Of a DNA stretch of 8,619 bases, positions 1-6,290 are shown one piece after another. The translations under genes were made by a program, and so were the position numbers. The stretch comes from Chitinophagaceae bacterium. GTDB taxonomy: Bacteria > Bacteroidota > Bacteroidia > Chitinophagales > Chitinophagaceae. Every line of letters starts with the position of its first letter. Positions within the stretch are counted from its first letter, which is position 1. The notes under the pieces were generated by a model. That model did no database searches and was not told the origin of the DNA. It saw nothing but the letters and a program-made list of their open reading frames with translations. The stretch covers positions 1 to 8,619 of the forward strand of contig DMRT01000199.1 of the NCBI GenBank assembly GCA_003455235.1, written 5' to 3'.

Positions 1-1
1 C

Positions 2-1603
2 TTGTTCAGGGCAGGAGGTGATGCAGCCGTAGGCGACCGCTTCATCTATTCCTACCAGGGAGAAAGCATCGGGTACAGCGACATCGGTAAACTCTATTCG
101 TCTGACACCACTGAACAGCATACCGGTTTTTTTAAACGCCGATCGCTGCAAATCATCCAGGTGAATCTCACCTGCGATATCCGCAAAACAATAACCGGCA
201 TTCGTTCATCGTCTCTGCTGGCAGCTTTTGAAGTGATGAACCCCGTACTTCAGATCGAGCAAGCCGGCGTTCCGCTCAACACCAGCGGTGTCCTTCAGGA
301 ACTGAAACATCCGGTGCTTGCTGAACTCACCCGGGGAAGCCAGATCAGCCAGCTATGGATTGATACCAGCATCTCCGAATTATCGGCCAACCTTCTCAAA
401 GAAATGCTCAGCCATCTGCAGTTTGTAAAACCCATCAAAACTAACCAGGGTTGGCAGGTGACAGAAGAAAATACCTCCGGTACCTTCCAGGCTAAATACC
501 AGTTACTGAAACAGGACAGGAGTGGCGCCACGTATAAGAAAACAAATCTAGGGTACACCAAACTGAAGTCATCGAAAAAAGAAGAACGCATCATTGCCGA
601 TCATGAAACGGATTTCCGCACGGATTCTGCCGGGGGGATAAAAAATATTACTGTGTTTGAATCGCAGTATGTATTGTTTGGCGCCGATACGATCACCGCA
701 TCAGGAACCAGGGCCAGCTTCAGCCTGCGATGGGCCGGAAGGGCAGCGGATGAAGAACTTGCAGCACTGGCAACACTTCGCCGCCGGGATGAATACAGCA
801 GCAAAACCACCTTAAGTGAATCGCTTTCAGAAGAAAAGATCAACCGCATGGCTTACCGCAATACACTGAGAACAGACGGATGGGAAACGCTGATGCTGAA
901 ACTGGAAAACGCAACTGCAGGTAATGATAAAACCGCTGAAGATTCACTGGTGCTTAAATTCCGTGCACTGGCATACCTGGAACCATCTGTTTGCAATAAA
1001 ATGGCTTCCCTGCTCAAAAAAGAACCGGTGGGTTCGTACAGGTACCGGGTACTAAGCCATGCACTGGCAGCGGCAGAAACAAAAGAAGCGGTGAATGCAC
1101 TGGCAGGTGTGGTAAAAGAACGCAGTGGCGAAGAAGACCTGCAGATTGATTTATTACCTGTTTTGGCAACCACATCCTTTCCTACCGAAGAAGCGGTAGA
1201 TATTGTGAAAGCAATGGCATTTGACCCTGCTGCCGGTGAAGCCATCAGCTCAACGGCACAGTTAACACTTGGCGGACTGGCGTATCATTTCAGGAAACAG
1301 GATCCGAAGCAATCAGATGAAATCACCCGTTACCTGCTCGATAAACTAACCAATGAACCGGATACCATGCAGAAGCTGCTGGTGCTGGGCAATACCGGCT
1401 CGCCGCTCATCTTTCCACTCATGCGCAGCTATATATATAATGAGGCGCTTTCTATGCCCCTGCGTGAATCGTCGGTTTCAGCCATCCGGCTGATTGAAGG
1501 GAAACAGGTAGCTGACCTGCTCACCGTTCTGTCAAGCGATACAAAATCGGGATTGGCCAATGCAGCCAGGGAAGCCATCCGGTTCCGGAAAGAAAATTTC
1601 TGA
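2..1603 (+). CDS. Vitellogenin-N / large lipid transfer protein-like helical-repeat protein (5' truncated)
   Basis: The reading frame is open from the window edge (first full codon TTG at 2, no signal peptide), so the true start lies upstream; 533 residues are visible, ending in TGA. I recognise no characterised bacterial family, but the order of motifs matches the N-terminal module of animal large lipid transfer proteins (vitellogenin, MTP). Residues 13-60 have the FIYSYQG opening and beta-strand character. Residues 96-142 resemble the conserved 'L..P....G.I..L' and 'N..K..L..LQ' stretch (here SANLLKEMLSHLQF). Residues 153-187 resemble 'E.D..G.C...Y...Ktk' (here TEENTSGTFQAKY, then TYKKTNLGY). 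Residues 275-530 are alpha-helical repeats, including the signature-like LVLGNTGSPLIFPLMRSYI (460-478) and MPLRESSVSAIRLI (485-498). In animals this module forms a lipid-handling barrel and helical arch. No lipid-cavity beta-sheets follow, so here the module would stand alone. Bacterial function, export and ligand are unknown. A generic HEAT-repeat protein is the alternative. Confidence 0.6.
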   Translation: MFRAGGDAAVGDRFIYSYQGESIGYSDIGKLYSSDTTEQHTGFFKRRSLQIIQVNLTCDIRKTITGIRSSSLLAAFEVMNPVLQIEQAGVPLNTSGVLQELKHPVLAELTRGSQISQLWIDTSISELSANLLKEMLSHLQFVKPIKTNQGWQVTEENTSGTFQAKYQLLKQDRSGATYKKTNLGYTKLKSSKKEERIIADHETDFRTDSAGGIKNITVFESQYVLFGADTITASGTRASFSLRWAGRAADEELAALATLRRRDEYSSKTTLSESLSEEKINRMAYRNTLRTDGWETLMLKLENATAGNDKTAEDSLVLKFRALAYLEPSVCNKMASLLKKEPVGSYRYRVLSHALAAAETKEAVNALAGVVKERSGEEDLQIDLLPVLATTSFPTEEAVDIVKAMAFDPAAGEAISSTAQLTLGGLAYHFRKQDPKQSDEITRYLLDKLTNEPDTMQKLLVLGNTGSPLIFPLMRSYIYNEALSMPLRESSVSAIRLIEGKQVADLLTVLSSDTKSGLANAAREAIRFRKENF

Positions 1604-1716
1604 GAAGCGGGAGAGCATTACAATCAGTTCATGCCGTGCTATCCTCAATTCATGGCACGCCGGATTGAAATGAAAAGATCTTTATACGAATTTTGAGTGA
1701 ACTAAAATTCAGCCGT
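1604..1716. other. Intergenic gap upstream of the S41 peptidase gene
   Basis: This short spacer of 113 bases has no convincing terminator. Only a weak 5-bp CGTGC/GCACG pairing is visible near 1635-1659, and no T-run follows it. Read-through from the upstream gene is therefore possible, so the two genes may share a transcript. Confidence 0.4.
1665..1695 (+). promoter_or_regulatory. Weak Bacteroidota-type promoter candidate for the S41 gene
   Basis: TTG at 1665-1667 is followed after 20 bases by GAATTTTG at 1688-1695, one mismatch from the TAnnTTTG -7 box of Bacteroidota. Transcription would start near 1700, just upstream of the ATG at 1717 and downstream of the alternative TTG start at 1693. 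Boxes this degenerate occur by chance, so this is only a candidate. Confidence 0.2.
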
Positions 1717-3177
1717 ATGCGAATCTTTTCATTAAGGGCGCTGCTCTTCCGCCTGATACCGGCCATCCTTTGCCTGGTACTGTTTGTGGGTGTGCAGGCC
1801 CAGCGGAAGCCCTTGTATTATACAGAGGCGCCGCTGGGCTTTGCATCTTCAAAGATTGCCAAATCCTTGCTGAAAGAGGATATGCTGTTCTGGCAAAAAG
1901 TGCTGGAAGAAAGCCACGTGAATCCTTATCATGCCATCAGTAAGGAAGCAATGGATAAACTGCAGGGAAACCTGTTGTCGGCATTGCCCGACAGCGTAAC
2001 GCATTTCCAGGCATGCATGGCCATCAGTCAGCTGATCGGCGCCCTCGACGAAGGTCACCTGGGTTTTGCCACCAACCAGGTAAGCGATAGTTTGTATGCC
2101 TACCACTGTGTACGCTTTCCTTTTCTGCCATACGATTTTGAAGAAGGGCAACTGATCGTTCAGCGTGACCTTAGCAATGAAAATAAATTACCACCCTTCA
2201 GCCGCATCACCGAGATCAACGGCATACCCGTTCAGCAGTTATACGAGCGCTATGCAAAACTGTATGGCGGACTGGAGCCCTGGCGAAAGCTGCAGGTTAA
2301 AAATAATATCCGCAAACTGTTGTACATGGATGGCATACAAAGTCCCTTCCGCATCAAAGCGCTGGTGGATAATACCCCGGTGGAATTCAGCACCGAAGGA
2401 TATACATTTCGGCAGGCCGACAGCATGAGTAAAATAATCGTTGCCGAACTGTCGGTGCCCACACAACTTTTTTCTATTCGTTTTACCGGTGATAATATTG
2501 CGCTGATCGAATTCAACAACATGAATACTAAACTCAGGGACAGCTTTGCCCTGTTCCTGCGCAATGCATTCCGGGAGATCCGCGGCAGGAAGGCGGCAGG
2601 TGTAATCATCGATATCCGAAAGAACGGCGGTGGCGACAGTGGCCTGGGCGACACCCTCATCAGCTACATCAGCGACAAGGCCTATTGCAGCGCCAGTGGT
2701 GTGAAAGTGAGGATCAGCAGTCATTCCAAACTGTATGCAAAAATGAACGGCTTACCCGACGGGTTTAAAAAATGGAAAAACGGAACATTGTACGAATACA
2801 AAACAAAAGAGCTGATTAAGCCGCGGCCGAATGACCTTCGGTATACCGGAAAAGTAAGTGTGCTCATTGGAGCCGGCACTTTCAGCAGCGCCAACATGCT
2901 GGCCAATGCGCTCAAAGATTTTAAACTGGCCACCCTCATCGGTGAATCAACGGCAGAATCCGGAAACGACTCTGGCGAAATATTTTCCTTCATGCTGCCC
3001 AACACCCACATTGTAGCCACCACGGCCACCAAGATTTTTTTACGGGCCAATGGAGACGAAAAAGATTTTACAGGCATTAAACCCGATATTGAAACAACCA
3101 ACAGCCTGAGCGATATTCAGCATAAAAGAGACAGGGTACTGGAAAGAGCCATCGAATGGATCAAAACCGGTAGCTAA
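1717..3177 (+). CDS. Exported S41-family peptidase (tail-specific protease-like, lacks Tsp-type lysine)
   Basis: The product is 486 residues from the ATG at 1717. A TTG at 1693 would add eight residues, but the ATG places a basic n-region and hydrophobic core directly at the start. Residues 1-28 look like a Sec signal peptide with cleavage after VQA. A helical segment at about 50-120 ends in LDEGHLGF (110-117). Residues 155-180 hold a PDZ-like strand (RITEINGIPVQQL). The S41 core follows: VIIDIRKNGGGDSG (296-309) and GAGTFSSANMLANAL (385-399), where Ser391 aligns with the Tsp nucleophile Ser430. The catalytic lysine of Tsp/CtpA falls in GESTAESGN, where this protein has Ser415. It therefore probably belongs to the S41 branch that uses His and Glu (His114 is a candidate) rather than a Ser/Lys dyad. 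The likely role is periplasmic or extracytoplasmic proteolysis; the substrate is unknown. The family call is firm, the mechanism inferred. Confidence 0.88.
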   Translation: MRIFSLRALLFRLIPAILCLVLFVGVQAQRKPLYYTEAPLGFASSKIAKSLLKEDMLFWQKVLEESHVNPYHAISKEAMDKLQGNLLSALPDSVTHFQACMAISQLIGALDEGHLGFATNQVSDSLYAYHCVRFPFLPYDFEEGQLIVQRDLSNENKLPPFSRITEINGIPVQQLYERYAKLYGGLEPWRKLQVKNNIRKLLYMDGIQSPFRIKALVDNTPVEFSTEGYTFRQADSMSKIIVAELSVPTQLFSIRFTGDNIALIEFNNMNTKLRDSFALFLRNAFREIRGRKAAGVIIDIRKNGGGDSGLGDTLISYISDKAYCSASGVKVRISSHSKLYAKMNGLPDGFKKWKNGTLYEYKTKELIKPRPNDLRYTGKVSVLIGAGTFSSANMLANALKDFKLATLIGESTAESGNDSGEIFSFMLPNTHIVATTATKIFLRANGDEKDFTGIKPDIETTNSLSDIQHKRDRVLERAIEWIKTGS

Positions 3178-3197
3178 GTGTTTGATTGTTGAACCAA

Positions 3198-3211
3198 CCC
3201 GGTACGCCGGG
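3198..3211. repeat. Short GC-rich hairpin (CCCGG-TACG-CCGGG)
   Basis: A perfect 5-bp stem with a 4-base loop, located 20 bases after the S41 stop codon. It sits immediately before a longer hairpin, which suggests one structured unit rather than an isolated chance palindrome. No T-run follows it. Confidence 0.45.
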
Positions 3212-3212
3212 A

Positions 3213-3240
3213 ACCGTAGGGCACTTGTTGCCCTATCGGT
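3213..3240. repeat. Bulged hairpin downstream of the S41 gene
   Basis: TAGGGCA (3217-3223) pairs perfectly with TGCCCTA (3229-3235) around the loop CTTGT. After a single bulged T at 3236, ACCG (3213-3216) pairs with CGGT (3237-3240), giving 11 base pairs in total. The following bases, GTTTATAGGG, are not a proper T-tract, so it is at best a weak terminator; mRNA 3'-end protection is equally possible. Confidence 0.6.
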
Positions 3241-3277
3241 GTTTATAGGGAGGAGTACCACCCCGGAACCAGGTTTT

Positions 3278-3326
3278 CACAGAGAGCACAAGGCCGTTTT
3301 TTACATATGCCTTTGTGTTCTCTGTG
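3278..3326. repeat. Long imperfect inverted repeat, 17/18-base arms
   Basis: The left arm CACAGAGAGCACAAGGC (3278-3294) and right arm GCCTTTGTGTTCTCTGTG (3309-3326) are near-perfect reverse complements: one extra T in the right arm and one G-U-compatible mismatch. The loop is 14 bases and contains TTTTTT. The arms are long enough that chance is unlikely. CTTTGTGTTCTCTGTG-like words are, from memory, recurrent in intergenic DNA of many bacteria, so this is probably one copy of a dispersed palindromic element. Confidence 0.7.
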
Positions 3327-3405
3327 CTGCGTTACTTTGAATGTCGGGGGAAAAATCTGTTCCGCCGCTCATCTCTTTCCAAAACAACATCTAGGAGAGA
3401 TTCGC

Positions 3406-3413
3406 TACTTTTA
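3406..3413 (+). promoter_or_regulatory. Candidate -7 box for the S9 peptidase gene
   Basis: TACTTTTA matches TAnnTTTG at all but the last position and lies 31 bases before the ATG at 3445. That gives a predicted start near 3420 and a 5' leader of about 25 bases, a normal layout in Bacteroidota. No good TTG -33 element is seen at the expected distance, which lowers confidence. Confidence 0.4.
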
Positions 3414-3444
3414 TTCTTCAGTGTATAAACCCGCTGAATGATAT

Positions 3445-6015
3445 ATGAAGAAGCATATTCTTATTGCATCCGCCTGTATTTCGTTGTTTGCACTTGGCGC
3501 TCATGCACAATCCGACAAAAAAGTTCTTACTACAAAAGATTATGACGAAGCCACCAAGGCGCTTGGTTTCAATGCCAGCAAACTGGTTTACCGGTATAAT
3601 GTAAATCCCATCTGGCTGCCAGATGGTAAGTTCTGGTATTCTGTTTCGGTTCCCGGTGGAGTGGAATTTGTGTTGATCGATCCTGCTACCGGTGCCCGCA
3701 AAACCGGTCCCGATAAAAAATCAATCCTGCCCGAAGCTGATGGCGGGGCCGCGGCAGGCGCCGGCCGCAGAAGAGGAGGAGGAATGGAAAGCGTTTCTCC
3801 CGACGGGAAAAAAGCGGTTTTTATCAAAGACTGGAACCTGTGGGTGCGTGATCTCGAAACCAAAAAGGAAACCCAGCTTACCACCGATGGCGTAAAGGAC
3901 TATGGTTATGCAACCGATAATGCGGGGTGGACACACAGCGACCGGCCCATCCTGCTGTGGAGCCCCGACTCGAAAAAGATCGCCACTTTTCAGCAGGACC
4001 AGCGCCACGTGCATGATATGTACCTTGTTAAAACAAAAGTAGGTGCGCCCGAACTGGAGCAATGGAAATACCCCCTCCCCGAAGACAAAAAGATCATTCA
4101 GATAGAACGGGTGATCATTGAAGTGGACAACGGTAAAATGATCCGCCTGAAAATGCCTTCCGATGACCGGCGGGGAACTCTCAGTGATGACATCGCCTCC
4201 GGCAGTCCCTATGATGATAATGAATGGAATGCCGATGCCAGCAAACTGATGTTTGTGTCCACCAGCCGCGATCATAAAATTGAAAAAGTACGTATTGCCA
4301 ATGCCCTCACCGGGGATGTAAGAGATGTTTTTGAAGAGAAAGTGGCCACCCAGTACGAAAGCGGCCAGAGAACCATCAATAACCGCTTCCTCGATAAAAC
4401 AAATGAGATCATCTGGTATAGTGAGCGGGACGACTGGGGTCACCTGTACCTATATGATGCAGCAACAGGTAAACTAAAAAATCAAATTACCAAAGGCAAC
4501 TTCGTGGTTACCCAGTTATTGAAAATAGATGAAGCGAACCGCTTGCTGTACTTCATGGCCAATGGCCGTGAGCCCGGACGTGATCCCTACTTCGCTCATT
4601 TTTACAGTGTTCATTTTGATGGCAGTAATTTAAAATTGCTTACACCGGAAGACGGCAATCATAATATCAACCTGTCGCCCGACGGAAAATATTTTACGGA
4701 TAATTATTCTCAACCCAATGTGCCACCGGTTTCTGTGTTGCGGGACATGAAGGGAAAGCTGATCACCGAACTGGAACGTACCGATATCAGCAAACTGCTG
4801 GCCACCGGCTGGAAGCCGGCTGAACCCATCAAGGTAAAGTCAAACGATGGGAAGTGGGATTTGTACGGACTCATGTTCAAACCCAAAGACTTTGATCCGT
4901 CGAAAAAATATCCCATTGTCAATTATGTGTATCCCGGTCCGCAGGGTGGAGGAGTAGGCACCCGTAATTTCGGTCCTTCCCGCGGCGATCACCAGGCACT
5001 GGCGGATCTTGGTTTTATTGTGGTGATCATTGATGGATCCTGCAACCCCGACCGCTCCAAGTCATTCCACGATGTGTGTTATGGAAATATGGGCGATAAT
5101 ACCCTGAACGACCAGGTGGCGGGTATCAAACAACTGGCCGCATCAAGGCCTTATATGGACCTTGATAAAGTAGGTATCTGGGGTCACTCCGGTGGAGGCT
5201 TTGCCACTGCCGATGCCATGTTCACCTATCCCGATTTTTATAAAGTGGGCATCTCCGAATCGGGTAATCACGATAACCGCAATTATGAAGACGATTGGGG
5301 AGAACGTTATATCGGCCTTGAGGCAAAAGGGCCCAATGGCAAAACCAATTACGAAGAACAGGCCAACCAGCTTAATGCCGGGAACCTGCGGGGCAAGCTG
5401 TTGCTGGCGCATGGTGGTATGGACGACAATGTGCCTCCCTACAATACCTACCTGGTGGTGGAAGCCCTGCAAAAGGCCAATAAAGATTTCGACCTGGTGG
5501 TATTTCCCAATGCCCGCCATGGGTATGGTGCCGACGCCTTATACATGACCCGCCGCCGCTGGGATTATTTTGGTAAAAACCTGATGGGTGCTGAAGTGCC
5601 CAAAGAGTATAAGATCAATACAAATACAAACACGACCCCGGTAAAGAAAGACAGTGTGAGTGTTGTATCAACCCGCAAGAATACGGTATTCAGCCGCCTG
5701 CCGGTATCGGTAACCAACATTACCCTGGATATATTTGACAACGGAACGATCGACGGAGATTCCATCAGTGTCTATTATAACAGCAAACTGCTCGTAAGCA
5801 ACAGGGGCCTTACCGACAAACCGCTCACCGTAAACCTGTTGCTGGATGAAAAAGCCGCACAACACGAGATTGTACTTTTTGCCAATAACCTGGGCAGCAT
5901 CCCGCCCAATACAGCAACCATCGTGGTAAAGGCCGGCGACAAACGGTACGAGCTGCATTCAAGCGCCAGCCTTACCGAAAATGCCGTACTGGTCCTGGAG
6001 TATAAGCCGAAATAA
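3445..6015 (+). CDS. Exported S9-family serine peptidase (DPP-IV/S9B type) with extra C-terminal beta domain
   Basis: The 856-residue product begins MKKHILIASACISLFALGAHA, a Sec signal peptide with cleavage after residue 21. Residues about 50-455 form the DPP-IV-type beta-propeller, with repeated blade motifs such as SPDGK (118-122, 411-415) and WSPDSKKIA (172-180). Residues about 465-715 form the alpha/beta-hydrolase domain. The nucleophile is Ser582 in GHSGGG, the acid Asp660 in GGMDDNV, and the base His692 in ARHGYG; the triad is intact. NHDNRNYEDDWGE (608-620) and CYGNMGDN (545-552) are typical of the S9B branch. The Glu-Glu pair that holds the substrate amino terminus in DPP-IV is absent: the aligned stretch reads YATDNAGW (155-162), so strict dipeptidyl-peptidase specificity is uncertain. 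An INTNTNTTP linker (724-732) leads to a beta-rich domain (about 745-856) not present in classical DPP-IV. Residues 98-113 are a Gly/Ala/Arg-rich insert. Likely role: extracytoplasmic peptide degradation. Confidence 0.92.
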   Translation: MKKHILIASACISLFALGAHAQSDKKVLTTKDYDEATKALGFNASKLVYRYNVNPIWLPDGKFWYSVSVPGGVEFVLIDPATGARKTGPDKKSILPEADGGAAAGAGRRRGGGMESVSPDGKKAVFIKDWNLWVRDLETKKETQLTTDGVKDYGYATDNAGWTHSDRPILLWSPDSKKIATFQQDQRHVHDMYLVKTKVGAPELEQWKYPLPEDKKIIQIERVIIEVDNGKMIRLKMPSDDRRGTLSDDIASGSPYDDNEWNADASKLMFVSTSRDHKIEKVRIANALTGDVRDVFEEKVATQYESGQRTINNRFLDKTNEIIWYSERDDWGHLYLYDAATGKLKNQITKGNFVVTQLLKIDEANRLLYFMANGREPGRDPYFAHFYSVHFDGSNLKLLTPEDGNHNINLSPDGKYFTDNYSQPNVPPVSVLRDMKGKLITELERTDISKLLATGWKPAEPIKVKSNDGKWDLYGLMFKPKDFDPSKKYPIVNYVYPGPQGGGVGTRNFGPSRGDHQALADLGFIVVIIDGSCNPDRSKSFHDVCYGNMGDNTLNDQVAGIKQLAASRPYMDLDKVGIWGHSGGGFATADAMFTYPDFYKVGISESGNHDNRNYEDDWGERYIGLEAKGPNGKTNYEEQANQLNAGNLRGKLLLAHGGMDDNVPPYNTYLVVEALQKANKDFDLVVFPNARHGYGADALYMTRRRWDYFGKNLMGAEVPKEYKINTNTNTTPVKKDSVSVVSTRKNTVFSRLPVSVTNITLDIFDNGTIDGDSISVYYNSKLLVSNRGLTDKPLTVNLLLDEKAAQHEIVLFANNLGSIPPNTATIVVKAGDKRYELHSSASLTENAVLVLEYKPK

Positions 6016-6058
6016 ATTCCAAACAGGGTCAATTGTCCATTGATTTTCAAGATTTTTC

Positions 6059-6085
6059 AGTCCGCCACCCGGCGGACTTTTCTTT
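6059..6085 (+). terminator. Intrinsic terminator after the S9 peptidase gene
   Basis: AGTCCGCC (6059-6066) pairs perfectly with GGCGGACT (6071-6078) around the loop ACCC, and the stem runs straight into TTTCTTTT. It lies 43 bases after the TAA of the S9 gene and has the full stem plus U-tract form of a Rho-independent terminator. It separates the peptidase gene from the DUF1800/DUF1501 unit. Confidence 0.88.
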
Positions 6086-6114
6086 TCACAAAATCCAGTG
6101 GAAACAAAGAATTA

Positions 6115-6131
6115 ATTTTCAATTAGAAAAT
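6115..6131. repeat. AT-rich palindrome upstream of the DUF1800 gene
   Basis: ATTTTC (6115-6120) and GAAAAT (6126-6131) form a perfect inverted repeat with a 5-base spacer. It could be an operator half-site pair in the promoter region of the DUF1800/DUF1501 unit, but the surrounding sequence is so AT-rich that chance is a real possibility. Confidence 0.25.
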
Positions 6132-6187
6132 AAATATTTTATCTTCATCACACCTAATCGTCTTTAACCGGCAACCATTCTCTACCC

Positions 6188-6220
6188 TTTGTTTACGCAA
6201 CCTGTTACGGGTTAATTTTT
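6188..6220 (+). promoter_or_regulatory. Candidate Bacteroidota promoter for the DUF1800-DUF1501 operon
   Basis: TTTG at 6188-6191 serves as a -33 box and, after 21 bases, TAATTTTT at 6213-6220 differs from TAnnTTTG only in the last base. The predicted start would be near 6227, leaving a leader of about 65 bases before the ATG at 6291. It lies downstream of the strong terminator, where the operon needs a promoter of its own. Confidence 0.35.
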
Positions 6221-6290
6221 AGCAAGCTTGATCTATGAACGGTGATACCCGATAGGGAATGTATTGAAACCATTTTCTAAATAACTTTTT

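Larger units (their letters stand above)
3178..3444. other. Intergenic region with clustered inverted repeats
   Basis: These 267 bases between the S41 and S9 genes contain no credible ORF. The first 150 bases hold three inverted repeats (listed separately), none followed by a clear T-tract. The last 60 bases hold a candidate promoter for the S9 gene. The palindromes may stabilise the upstream mRNA 3' end, act as imperfect terminators, or belong to a dispersed palindromic element. Confidence 0.5.

Noticed and set aside
1693..1716. TTG at 1693 as start of the S41 gene
   Set aside because: It would add a polar eight-residue extension before an otherwise normal signal peptide; the in-frame ATG at 1717 gives a better N-terminus.
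3213..3240. Intrinsic terminator for the S41 gene
   Set aside because: The hairpin is good, but the bases after it (GTTTATAGGG) do not form a U-tract, so it is listed as a repeat only.
3333..3339. TACTTTG as a promoter -7 box for the S9 gene
   Set aside because: The spacer inside the box is one base short of TAnnTTTG, and it would give a leader of about 100 bases; the box at 3406 is better placed.
3445..3480. Possible lipoprotein signal (ASAC with Cys11) in the S9 peptidase
   Set aside because: The -3 position is Ala rather than Leu-like, the cysteine is too close to the N-terminus for a normal hydrophobic region, and a good AHA signal peptidase I site follows at residues 19-21.
3721..4443. 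Minus-strand open frame inside the S9 peptidase gene (240 codons)
   Set aside because: It is antisense to the conserved propeller domain and has no recognisable motifs, so it is treated as a coding shadow.
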